A stretch of DNA of 64,000 bases, from NCBI GenBank assembly GCA_016806645.1, contig JACSYO010002062.1:2869501-2933500 (forward strand). The letters are read 5' to 3'. The notes beneath the pieces are model-generated. The model was not told the DNA's origin and did no database searches. It saw only the letters and a program-made list of their open reading frames with translations. The DNA is from Ophiodon elongatus. Lineage: Eukaryota; Chordata; Actinopteri; Perciformes; Hexagrammidae. Positions 12,601 to 25,200 of this stretch are shown piece by piece. Position numbers and translations under genes: made by a program. Within the stretch, counting starts at the first letter, position 1, and every line of letters begins with the position of its first letter.

Positions 12601-15007
12601 GTGGCAGCAAATTGGTCTAAGTTCAATCAGAAAACAGACTGACACTGAACAAGAAGTGCAGCCTAATTATACTTGTTTGTCAAATGAAAATTTCATTTGG
12701 GCAGAAATGAAACCTTCGAGCAACTTCTTTTAAGGTGAGCTCCTAGTTGTATTATCAGCTAAATGCAGTAAAATCCATAATCATATGATGATAATGAAAA
12801 TGGAGCCAATGTTAACATTCAGGCTTTCAATGCCCCGGGCACACGGCGATAAAAATTAAGTACCATAGTCCTCTGCCAGGCACGCTGACACCCGGGCTGG
12901 TCTTTAGCCTCTTAGATGCGTTTTTGCATTTTAAAAACTTTATCAAAGCACTGTTGCAATGTGGAAAATGTCAACGTGAAATGCACTGAAGGCAAATTGG
13001 AATTTCATTAATAGTAAAATTATTGCTTTTGACTGATGTATTACTATGCTTGTTAAGAGCTGGAGAGTGGAACGCTCGTCTGTCTGGTCGGCAGCCTTGC
13101 CTCCTCTTGTGTCCCATGCCATTTGCTGAAAGTTAAGAGATCTGCTTTCCAACTGGGAAAAAAAAGAAAAATAGCAAGGAAGTTCCCAAAGTTGCAGGAA
13201 GTGAAGAATACCTAGCTGAAGACGTTTGATTTATTGGCTACGCGTGAGCACTAAGGCTCCAAAGTAGGATACGCGCAAAGATACCGAGCTTATTAAAGAG
13301 AAGGGATGAGCAGGAGGACAAAGGCTCTATTGTGTTAGATCACATTATTGATATATATGGTGGCTGTGTCTCTCTCCCAGCTCTGAGCTGATGTTCACCT
13401 GCCCGCTTCGCCCTGCCGTTGGGGGGGGTGTTGTGCCGTAGAGCAGCGCGGTGACGTCTAATCTTAGCCATATGAGAGCGGGGGCCTGTGTGGATTGGTA
13501 TCGCAGGTAAATAGACCTGACCTGGTGTGAAGGTATCAGTTCACTGTGCTCATTCATGAAGCCGGCGCTGTTTATTGATTTACCTCGTAATCCTCTTCAG
13601 TGTCAATGTCGTCGATGACGGAGGAGGAAATGGGGAACGGCGCGTCAGATGGAGGACATTTTCCGACAGCAGAAGGAGACAACAGATTAGCTTTAATGGG
13701 ATACGTGGTATTCATGTTCTCCTGTGGGGTTTTGGCGTGTGGCACTCCAAAATATTATTAGCTCCAAGGCTGTTTTTTAAAAAAATGTCGAAAAGGCGCT
13801 AACGTTTCAGAACGTTGGATGTGGTGATTTAGTGTTTATCGTGAGCGCTTATCTTCCATTTTCTACAAGCAAGATCAGAAAGTTCAGTGAGGGAAAAAAA
13901 AATAAGACAAAAGTATGAATTAGCATGACTGTTTTAATATTCTGTGGTAGAAACTGACCCGTAAAAATGTTACATAGGTATCGCAGAATGCAGCAAAAAG
14001 GAGTTGGATGATACGACATGAGAGAGTTAGGTTACTAGTTTGAAAATGAGACTAACAATATTTTGGCTGATTAAGAGAATAATCCAGCTGTTGTTTTATG
14101 ATTGAGGCACGTTTATTTGTTGCTAATTTAAGGGAGTGTTTATTGCTTGGTGTCAGCCCTGAGCAGAGCCCTGTACAGCTTAAACAGGCTGGTGTTTTCA
14201 GGATTCAGGAGGTGCGATGCATGAATCGTCTCAGTCCAGTTGTCACATCTGCATTGTCGTTCTGTGTGACTGTACGTCGGATACACGCAGAGGGCTTTGT
14301 TACATTTATTTTTCCTTCTTTTTTTTTTTTTTTATTCAACTTTGACACCTTTTCTCAGGTTATTTGTCATATATTATATCAGAGAGTGACAGGAAAGACA
14401 ACAGATTGTGTTATTGTGTCAAAGCTACGTACAGCATTGCAACACAAAACCCTGAGTGACTTCCTCTAGGTGGCTGCACAGATTCGTCCCGTCCACCTCA
14501 ACATTATTGCAGTGCTTTAACATTCAAGACACAGATGCTGCTCATTGTCAGCTAATTGTATTACTGTGTGAATACAAAAGTACATTGTGCCTTCGCGGTC
14601 TCATAAAAATACAAGATACAGTAATATGCTATCCCGGGAAAATATAAATGACTGTAAGATAATTTAAGGAAATAACAACAAGCATTACATACAAACAAAT
14701 GATGAATTATTTTTTTTAACATCTAAAAAAAACATCTAAAAGCAACAATTAAAGGTTTATACATCATCTCAAGGCACGAATGATGCTCCGTGGTCTTTGT
14801 GTGCTGGACTGTCGGTAGAGATGGACCTGGTCACACGTACACGCCATGGACTGTGGGCTTTTAATGGAAAACAACCTCAACAAGAGCAACGTGCGGTGAG
14901 TTAAACCGTGTGAATTTTAAAATGTGATTTTCATACTACATTCGAGATGATTGATGTAGTATTACTGGTGGTAACAAATAGAATGTGGCCATACTCTCCA
15001 GCTAAAC

Positions 15008-15052
<45 letters not shown>
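15008..15052. repeat. (TA)n microsatellite
   Basis: About 22 TA units with one TG interruption. Confidence 0.95.
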
Positions 15053-18000
15053 CAAATTCTCCAATCCATCTGATAATTACTGTCAGTGTAAACAGTGCAG
15101 CTGATGCCAGTCAGTGAAGCCCATAGCAGTGCCTTCCTCTGTAACGTCTACATTTAAACACCGCTGATAAGGTCGACTGCTACCTGGTATTCAGCCGTGG
15201 GCTTCCTGCCTTTTCAAAGAATTCACATCACACAATGTTGTCACTCTTTTCATCTCGTTTAATGACGCTATTAATTGGATTTGTAATGATGTTTTAAGCA
15301 AACTTATTTCGGCAGACATCTTTCAGGCAGAGGCCCCGGTGATAACGGTGAATGGTGCATGTCTCGCATACTGTGGCTGTGGATTAGACGCCGAGGTGTT
15401 TCGCTGTATTTGTAGTGGAGCTCTGACCTCTTGTGCCTCATTGTGGAAGTGCAAAATCCTCATGCTACACCGGCAGTGGTGGCAATAAGGGGCTCTGTAA
15501 TGCAATATCTTTGTAAGTATGCACTTTGTAATTTGAAAAATTAAAGCTTCTCGGAGGCCTCTTTCACAGTCGCTCCATATGCGGCACTTTATGAACCCCT
15601 CTGGTGACGTCCAGAGAAACCGTCACAATAGTCCCCCGTGCGAACGGGCCGGGTCACATTTTTGAACAGCCCAAAGAAATGTTCCACACGGATCCATTTA
15701 TGGGCTGTTCACACTGGAACTGTGAAGGAACCTTTATCAGTTTCTGAAAGGACGCCTGGTCGAGCCAGCCTACACTGAAGCAACTTGCAACGGAACTAAA
15801 TATGGAGCCAGTGTCATCATCAAATCTGCATTTAATTAAGGTATGTCTTGTGGTGCCACGTGGCTCTATTGTTTCACAGGGTTCACCACCTTGGCCTCGT
15901 CGTTCCCGTCACCCTGCACATAGTTAAAAGCAGACATGCCATTAGATATTCCATAACCCTTCAAAAGTACTGGTTTAACTCCTGGCAGGTGCAATGAGGC
16001 AGCAGGAAAAGTCGTCCTTCTTGCTAAGTTCCTACCTCTCGATGTGACCATCGCTAACTCGGACAAATCATCCAGCCTGGCGTCGTGCCAACGAGCACAA
16101 CAAGGAGAGTCGGTCACTGATGGTCTCGGAGAGGCCACAGATTACAGGCCAGTTTGATATCCACCAAAAAGTCCCAAGATTTGAAATATACCAGAGGACA
16201 AACTGAAGGACTGTCTCTCAGAGCAAAAGGAGACTCAGACTCATGTGGAAAACAATGTGGAAACATTGGTTACAGCTGGTAGATTGCATCACATTGACCA
16301 TCAACAACTGGCACCACTTCAGTGTTGCTGCATCTGTTTCTACAAAACAAACTAAAGTGGTTTGCCCTTTATAGGCTTTTTTAAAATATAATAGTTTACT
16401 GTATGATATATCAATTTTTTTTTAATCAGGTCTAAAGGCTGTTAGTCTCATTTACCTATGTTTAACCTGCTATATATTATCCAATAACCACATTGAGCTC
16501 CCTTTCAAAAAGCTTCCAATATTTATGAATATTACCACAGTAAAACATTCAAATTCAAAAGCAAGCTGTTATCCGCCAGCATGTTTCAATCAATTCAAAG
16601 CATTTTACAGTGTTTGTGTGTGTGAAATATTCAGGCCCCCTACGAATCCTGACAACTTGACTGAAGTACCTCCAGTTACAACAGTCCAAAATGATTATTA
16701 AATACACCACTCGAAACACAAAATGCAATTGCAGAACATTTCTTCACATTTTTGGAGGAAAATGTGTTTTTCACGCGCCACATTTGATATGTTGGTGCAA
16801 CTTTTCTTGAACCGTTGCTCCTCAGAGTGAGTATTCATCTGTATTCACCTGTCATCTGTAAATCTCAAGCCGGTACAAGGGAAGCAAAGAGACCCGCACG
16901 TTGCTTTTGCTATTGTTGATTCATCTGACGAATCCATCTTTGCCAGCGCGATGAATCCTAATGAAGCAGAAATCGGTCACATTTGCTCCGCAATGAGGCT
17001 AGTTGGCAAACTTTCTCTGGGAAAATGAAACTATTATCTTCAACTCCACACGCACAGGGCTCAATATAAATAAATAAAGTCACACTTATCTGGTGGCCAG
17101 CGTGATTACTGTAGCCAGAGCTGACATCCAAATTGACTGCGTTATCATGTCGAAGTGATTTCAGCTGAGTGGGGGACTGCAGATGAAAGCGGAATGATCT
17201 TTAAATAGTAGTTAAAGATGGTCCCTTGATAAGTTGTCCCACAACCGTTTTGATCAATGAAGCATGCATTCAATATATTGCCTATTTAGATATGTGCGAT
17301 AAACTTAACTGGGCCTCTAAATGATTCACAAATTATATTTCCGTCAGTACAAGGTAATGACTTCATGGCCTCGTTGAATCCCTGATGTTGAGACTCGTTG
17401 TAAACGCTTTCAGGACAACGACCACGATGAGCTGGGAGAGACACATTTCCAACCTACAGTGTGTTTGCCTTATGTCCATTCAGTTTTCAAAACATGATGA
17501 AACATGTTCATTCTTATTTCTTTATCTATACATATACTTTATGTCATACATTGAAGGAGGAAGTGAAACTGGACCCTTGAGCAGTATTCCAGGCGGAAGC
17601 GTTGACTACCTCGTGTCTAAAAGCCCATGAATTGAATTTGCCGTGCTCTCGTACGACAAAGCCTGTCAGGTGGGAGCTCCGGCTGTGGAAAATGTCAAAG
17701 CTATTTTCCTCTTTACTAGTCAATGCGATGCTTGTTTAATAGTAATTGGAATCTTATCCTGCTGTTTGCTCATCATTTCCTGTGCCTGGTTATTCCACAC
17801 CTAAACTCCATTTAAGTTTTTAATAACATTTTAGAATAGTTCCCATTCAGGTAAACAGAATCTGATTACCTTGATGGATTGGAAATGTATGTCTGACGGT
17901 AGTTTATTTGATTTATTTATTCAAGGGGCCTCAAATGGAGGCACTTTAACTGAGGCAAACAAATGGCCGCCGTACGTTCCCCAAGAGCAGAGTGGTTTGC

Positions 18001-19370
18001 GGAGACGGTGAGATTTGATATTTTGTTAGCCTCCGCACTTCTCTGTTCCACTGCGGCGAGACACTGAGAATGAAGATAACGTCGTTCGGACAGAATATTT
18101 TTTGGTTTCTTGTCAGCATATCATTGTTTCAACCTATAATGGGTGCCTCAATCCGCCGCTACCTGATCAAGAGAAAGAAGACAAAAAAACAAAAACACAA
18201 TCCAGTGGGGTAGTTTGTGTGACTTAAGCTATTTCTAAAAACGGAATACATGCACACTCAGTGCCAGAGGCCAATGAGCGGGAGTCTAAAACTATTCTGT
18301 GATAGTTTTGGATTTCCCTCTCTCCATAAGCCTCCCATTGTGTTCCGGGACCTGCTTTGTACAAGTGCTTGCCAGCTGCTTACCAAATGAGGTTATAGTG
18401 TTTCCCTATCAACTGTAAATTTCAATAATTTGTCGGAGGGGCCTCTCACTGTCAGTTTTTATCATATTATCAATGACGACTCAATTTTCCTCTGCCACTC
18501 CGTCTCAAGCACTGACCCCCGGCCCTATTACAGTCCTGTAATGAAGTGCAATGGAGTGGTAATTGGTCCACATTATACCAGATCAGGTAACATTAGACTT
18601 ATTTTCTTATCACAATGAGCCCTGCTGGTGACTCTCAATGAGAAACCAAACACAGTTCCTTTCTTATGCAGGCTATCATCCAAATAACATTTCAGCTCCA
18701 GACCCTTTCCCCATTTCAGTTTTCCATTTCAAGATTGCACTCCCGTGTCCTCGGACTGCGCTTTGTCTCGAGCTTCCTCCGCTTTAAAAGTCTCCCAAAC
18801 AGGCGGTGCAGATATAGAGGTAGAGCTTTCCCGGGACAGAGGGGGTAACGAGACGGTAACATGACCGTTATGTGGGCAATATTAGAAGTACAGTACTCCG
18901 CTCCCCCTCCGTCACAGCCTCCTGCCTTGGAGTGCTCGGTGCTTAGTAACTTCAGTTGTCATGATTTTATTCCGTCATTGTAGGCGCTTCTCTGTGAAGT
19001 GAGCGAATTTCATGAGCTCATGAAACTGTTTCCACATCTAAAAATACAGAATACTGAATAAGGCCGCACTTCTTCCGCTCCTCAAAAAATTACCTTTTGG
19101 GAAATTTCCACCCCAGCGGCACGTTATGTGGACGTTGTTGAAATCAAATTCAGTTCTGAGAACTGGCACAAATCAATTGTGCTACATGACGTTTTTTTCT
19201 GAATAACAACGATTTTACCGAGAAAAGTTGCTAAATCGTTTCTGCACCGGTGCAGAAATATCTCACAAAAAAAAAAAAAAATACTAGTGTAATATCTTGA
19301 AAAAAAATAGAAATCGCTAAACACAGTCAAGAAGCCTTGTAGTGAACCTCATATTTAGCGGTCCAGCTGA

Positions 19371-19735
19371 CATCATAGACTGCCCATAAGAAGTGAATGT
19401 CGTCAAACATCTGTGATGTCACAAACTTGCTTTTGGACTTTGGTTTTGAAGCCTCAAGTTCGGCATTTCGGCCGACTCCATCTTGTTATTTTGCAACCAG
19501 AAGTGACACGAGAGGGCGGGGCTAAGTACAACCGAACGCTGAATAAAACATTTTTAAACTTAAGGCGAAAACACAAACTCCGGACCGGATAACGCTGCGG
19601 TAGCAACCTGTCAATCACAAGGTAGCCCCGCCCTGAAGCATACCCTGCTTTATTGTCTATTTGAATGTGACCATAATTTACTAAATGGACATCATGCCGT
19701 AATTAAGAAGACTTGAAACTAGCGATAGAGACCAT
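19371..19735. mobile_element. Fragment of a dispersed teleost repeat
   Basis: The block has landmarks I recall from a very abundant non-coding fish repeat: CATAGACTG, then AAGAAGTGAATG, TTGAAGCCTCAAGTTCGGCA, CAACCAGAAGTGACACGAGA, ACCGAACGCTGAATAA, CCTGTCAATCACAAGGTAGC and finally GAAGACTTGAAACTAGCGAT. It carries no ORF. Its 3' part as I recall it is missing here, so this is probably a truncated copy. Recognition is from memory; the class of element is not assigned. Confidence 0.7.
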
Positions 19736-21344
19736 CAGGCTCAGGGAGACTTGAACTAAAAATAGCCCGGTCAGTAGTAAACTGTTAATGTATGTATCAC
19801 TGACTAATCCAGTGCCGGCATAGCAGATTATCACCGAGCTTTTAGTCCTTGCGTGAACCTTTGTGCTCCGATAGGCAGGATCTCAGGTCTCTGTTGTGAA
19901 CTGACGCACGCTCTCTGGCAGAGGCGCTCTTTGTGCTGGAAACACACTGCTCACCAAAAAGACAGGATATTGGATAACAAGGTTAAAACAAAGGAGCGAA
20001 AATATTCTCTTATTAAACTCGGGCTGCAGGGATTTGATTTGAGCCACCTAATAGATAGTGGTTTCAAGGGAGCCCAAACAAAAGGTAACGGGCCGGTCAT
20101 GCTTATGGTAGCTAATGGCAGAGTTAGAAGAAATTAGGGGATTTTTTTTCAACAGGAAATTGTACTTAAAGGCGGGTCATGGATCACCCTGCTCCTCACA
20201 GGCAGCTTCAGAAGCCGGAGAGTGAACTTCTGCTGCGGCCATTAAGAGGTCTACGTCGGGGAAAGAGGTCAAAGCAGAAACAGAACTAATTGCATTATTG
20301 GAGAGAAGAAAAAAAAAGGTCACGGTCAGACAAGTCGATAAACTCTTGTCTTGTGGTTTTCTCACTGTAATTAAAGAAATTGAAGATTGAAGACAGGGCA
20401 AACCTATGCGTACATGCCAAAATAAACCAAACGGCAACAGGAAAAAGCTTTAAAGAACAGCTTCTCGGCTTTGATTCGACACGCGTCTGGAAGTTTGTTG
20501 AAGTAATTCTGCAAGAAATGTGATGGTTTGGTGTTTTTCTTTTTATGGAAGTGGGGAGTAAAAGCTGTTTCAGGTGCTTCGTTTGGGTCTATCAATTCAC
20601 ATCCAGTGATCACCGATGATTGCTTTGTGTTTATTGGCATCTACCTCGCCTGAAGAGTGGTTCAGTGGGTCCAATCCACGCCAGGAAAACGTTCCTCAAG
20701 CAAAACAAAATCCCCAAATTCTGTATGAACACTCCCGAAAGGAGTAAAGTTCTGGCCTTTCCCTTTAACAGTAGAAGTCCATCTCTCCACAGCAAGACAG
20801 GCTGCATCCACGTTCCAATTGTATGTGTCCATGTTCTTCCAGCTGAGCACAATCATCATCCTGGCCTGCAGAAGTCCAAACAGTCTTCCTCTGTTGACGT
20901 GACATGGGGGAGTGGGGGTGTGGGGAGGGTGAGTGCTGAACAGAAATACTTGGTGTTTTGTAAAGACGCTCAAACCAACTCTGTGCAGTTAGAAATACGT
21001 CGTTGAGTCTGTCTAAATGCTCCACATGCCTTTAAATACTACGCACGGTGGGATATTACTGCTGAAGTATAGTACCACACCTTTTTAGAGGTACCTGCCT
21101 CGTTGGGACTGCTTTCTTCTGGCAGTTGTCTGCATAGTGACCGGTGATGGAGACCGGTCTGTTGGCTCGTGGAAGTGAGTCACTGCTGCCCTCTAGTGGC
21201 TGTATCGGTGTGGTGCCTTGTGACATTGCAGTCGTTTGTTACAGGAGACATTCTTGGGTAATCTGAAACTTCACATCCATAGTAATTGTGACACCACACA
21301 GACGATTCATTCACCTCCATACATAGTGTGTGCTTGTGTCCATG

Positions 21345-21430
<86 letters not shown>

Positions 21431-22000
21431 TGACCTCAGCACACAAATGACTGCACTTAGAATCACAGTGATAGAACAGATATTATTACAAGTGTCATCC
21501 TAAGCATTTAAACAGCAAAAAGCCTCAAAATACACCGTCACTGTCACTTCTGAATGCTGAGTGTAGCAGCATACACATATTACATGTGCGTGTACGTGAA
21601 AGTAGACAGTTCAGTCAGTTTTATTGCCTATTTAAGTATCGCTATGTTAGTTTAACATTAACTTTTATATGGGCTCAAACATCAGACACAAGCCACCTTG
21701 TTAAGGAAGTGAAAAAACGGAAGCAGCATACAACTCACACCAGGTGAACCTGTATCTGTGTGTGTGTGTGTGTGTGTTATTGAGAACAGAAAGCAAAAGT
21801 GTTTACTACGCAACAGACTAAAGGTTTTGTATTGATCTGTTTTCTGCGTCACTGTCTGTTCCTGAACTCAGGCAGCTATACCCTTCTTTTTATTCTGTCT
21901 TTTTTTTTCTACCCCTGAATGATCCACAACCCTACGAATGAATCATGAAATGAGTCGCAAGACTCGTGTTGCACGACATGGCACCACTGAGTTGCATTTT
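19736..22000. other. Gene-free intergenic DNA, right part
   Basis: No supported exon. It holds a long TG microsatellite (21348-21429) and a short one at about 21758-21777. The last few hundred bases precede the pik3ap1 start codon. Confidence 0.55.
21348..21429. repeat. (TG)n microsatellite
   Basis: About 41 uninterrupted TG units, roughly 800 bases upstream of pik3ap1. Long enough to be highly polymorphic. Confidence 0.97.
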
Positions 22001-22230
22001 CTCACTTCTTTAACGGTTTCAGGAAGTGGGCCAGTGTCACCAAAATCAGGAAACCAAGCGTTGCTATTAATACAGCTGAGCAAAGGGCTGAAGTGCAGCT
22101 GGGGAAAGCTAATGTAGTCTCGGTTGAAGAGGACAGGCGCACCAGGGACCGTCAGACACCAAAAAGGACACATCTGGGCAAATTATGCTTTTTGTGGGGT
22201 GACTTTGCACACTTTTGAGGCTCCGCGACC
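22000..22230 (+). promoter_or_regulatory. pik3ap1: Putative pik3ap1 proximal promoter / 5'UTR
   Basis: The start codon sits in a strong Kozak context (GCGACCATGG). An AGGAAGTG ETS/PU.1-type site lies at about 22021-22028. PU.1 control would suit a gene expressed in B and myeloid cells, but one motif is weak evidence. No clear TATA box was seen, and the transcription start is not determined. Confidence 0.4.
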
Positions 22231-22261
22231 ATGGAGGACCCCCACTCCGATGATAGATCAG
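22231..22261 (+). CDS. pik3ap1: pik3ap1 coding exon 1
   Basis: 31 bases encoding MEDPHSDDRS plus one base (phase 1). The donor is GTAAAT. The first ATG is in a near-perfect Kozak context, and joining to exon 2 gives an uninterrupted frame. Confidence 0.85.
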
Positions 22262-25200
22262 GTAAATACGACATCTTACAGTGCAACTGTCCATTTAGTC
22301 AGTTTCAGGTGGTGAAAATGTCTTATTTGTACCCAACGTGGATTAGCCTTTTAACAATGTTTTATCTTTGCTTTTTGAAATGTATTTTTATGTAATTGAA
22401 TTTCCCCATTGACAAATCTTTGAGGTCATGAAAGAAAGAAAAGCAAAAAAAAAAAGAGGAAGCACGCATCTCGGCCTTCCTGTATGGTTATTAAATGAAT
22501 ATTAAGGTTATTTTAGAGTTTGCCCACAGTCTAAATTCAAACCACGCTCTGGTTCCAGTAAGAAACAGCCTTGTGTTGGGGGTCTGTTCCAGTTGGCGAT
22601 GTACAGAAGGGAGGGGGGATTTAGGGGGGATTTAGGGGGGACTTGAGGAGGACTTGGGGAGGGGGGTGACTTAGGAGGGACTTGGGGCGGGGGCGGGGGG
22701 ATTTAGGGGAGACTTGGGGTGGTGGGGGCCTGATTAAACACTGTAATGAGTCAAACTAAATTACTCTCACCGGTGTTGACACTGCGCCATGTTTGCACGG
22801 CTCCCTGCTGGCTCAGCGCTGGTTTAATCAAACAAATCGGACATTCGCTCTCCAGACCGCGGGCACCTTGACATGTCTCACCCGGGGGACACAGCCTGGT
22901 ATGTTGTGGAGCCTTTCCACCGCACACATTACCTGCTGAAGCGCAGAGGCCCCCCCGGGCCCTCCGGCCCCTCCCCCTCGGCCCCATAGTATGTCGTGTC
23001 ATCACTTTTAATGTCTGAGCTCCTGGATTGTGATTAATCTCACGTGGTTCGGCTCGCGCGGTACTGTTGAAGGAACTAATGATTGCTATTTCCCGGTTGT
23101 TTAACGCTCTGCCGGGGTCATGCCCGCACTGTGACGTCACACTGACCACGCTGTGTTCTGCTCTCCAGATCAGTCCGAGTCACCTGCGGCCCACGAGCTG
23201 TTGCTCCTGCACGCAGCCGAGGCGCACGAATGGGCCATGTACTTGCAGCAGATCTTGAAATCCTCCAAAAAGTTCCGCAAGAGGTCAATTTCTCTGTACG
23301 CGGTGGACCCGGCCGAGCGGCTCTGCGGGGCCGACTTTGACCGGTTCCGGAGCTGCGGGTGCGTCGTGCTGCTGCTCACCGGAGCGATGCTCAACGGGCT
23401 CCGTGACCCCGAGCTGCAGGCCGCGCTGCGGGGCCTCCTCCGGCCTCCACACCGCGTGGTGGCGCTGCTGTGCGGCGTGCTGGAGGACGACTTGCCGACG
23501 GAGTGCTTCGAGGACTGCTTCGAGGACTGGCCGAGCTGGAGGAAACTCTACGCCGAGGACGAGCCCGCGCTCTACGTCACCACCATTTTGGAGTCCATCA
23601 CTGATAGTACGCAAAACCCATCACACTTATTTATTTTTTTAGTGCCTCTAAAGACGTCACACTTTTGTGGTGTTTAATTATGGCTGTATTTCTGAAGCTT
23701 CCCCCCAACAGGTTCTGACTATTTAATTGTTCAGATAAAGCTGATCAGAGGTCCAAAGAGCAAACGTAATTGAATACAGAGCAATAACCTACAAAACACC
23801 ACATATCACCTCACTGACCTATTTCCTGGTTTATGTGGTAAAGGTAGAGCTATATTCAACTCCACTGCAAAGAAAGTAAATAAAAGGTCATACTGTATCT
23901 GGTGGTCGAGATCTGACAACAAGAAACGTTTGAAAAATACTCATCGTCCTCACCTCGCCTTCCCGGGAACAATGTCCTGGTCGATCAGGTTGATCCACAG
24001 AACTATCAGTGTTCAGAGAGCGGGCAGAGGGAGATCACTGTGTTCAAACTGTGGTGTATCAAATGTTTTCAACAACACACCTAAAATCCCCCCTAACCCA
24101 CATCGGGTTGAGGTGGTGGCAGAAGTTTCACAGGTGAGAACCTGAAACTTCAGCATATAAAACTGAAACTATCAGTAGAGAAAATGTATTTTTTGTGCAT
24201 AATCTGAGCCTTTAGCCTTCACTGTATATCTGGGTGACCACGGAAGTAATTCATTTTGGATTATTATTCATTTTCTTTTATTCAAAAGGCAGACGAGTGA
24301 AGGCCGAACATAAGGCCGAGGCTGCAGCCGCGTCAGAGCTGCCCATCACGGCAGCATCTTCGAGTGACGATGCCGCCCCTGGTGAAGCGGGGGACGCGGT
24401 GTCAGACGAGCCACAAGAAGCCGTCCAGAGCGACGAAGAACCAGCGAGCGCGCCGGACACGACAAGCGAGGACCTTAGTACACCCACGCACTTCACCTGT
24501 CTCACCGTTCAGCCAAACAGAGTTCAGTGCGGGGTAAGACTGAAGGGATTACAGAAGAAGAATGTCAAAAGATGACATTAGTGTGGATCAGAGCTGCTTC
24601 CATGGCGATACTATGTGTAACTAGTGTTTGATTCAACACTAATTTGTCTTAATTTGATTGCGTGAGATAGACGATTACCTGCAGAAATATGCAGCATTTA
24701 CATTCCGTTACTGCCGTTGAGGGTTTGTAGTGGTATCAATACTTGTATTCTAGAGATGAATCAGAATATAATCACGAAGAAGCCATATTGATTTTATTTT
24801 CCCTTTTTTATTAAGAGACGGGAGAAACTTTTTATCATTTTCACGCTTAAAGCCGACGATCGATCGGAACCAGAGGTGGAGTTTTCATCTGAAAATGTAG
24901 ATCCAAAAAGGGCCCCAGGCACTGTGGAGAATGAATACACTATAAGTGTTACTGCACCTGGTAAGTGTCACCAGGAAGTCAGTTAAGCTGTTTGTTTTTT
25001 TTTTTTTTTTTTGATGGCACCATCTTGAAAAGTGCAATCTGAAATTACTGTATTTTCTGTTTCTGCCCTCTAGATATGCCTGCTGGAGTGGTATCACTCA
25101 CCATGTACACTGACCAGTCCTGCGTCAGCTTGACGCCTGTTACGTATTATACCAATATGGGGGAAGTCAGTCGGCATCTTGAAGAGGCTGCGGATCCTGT

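Larger units (their letters stand above)
9301..19370. other. Gene-free intergenic DNA, middle part
   Basis: No supported exon or RNA gene. It contains a C-rich block (9532-9594) next to a G-rich block (9611-9648), a TA dinucleotide array (15008-15052), and long non-repetitive AT-rich stretches with ATTA/TAAT cores, for example 9860-9975, 12150-12260, 12530-12860 and 18060-18340. Candidate regulatory DNA only. Confidence 0.55.

Noticed and set aside
21180..21430. Poly-(Thr-His) and poly-(Cys-Val) ORFs here and at about 38400, 46500 and 61650
   Set aside because: Direct translations of TG/CA microsatellites.
2341..22000. Possible prlhr (a GPCR gene near FAM204A in human) in the gene-free interval
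   Set aside because: No ORF shows transmembrane segments or GPCR motifs on either strand; all ORFs are short and composition-like.
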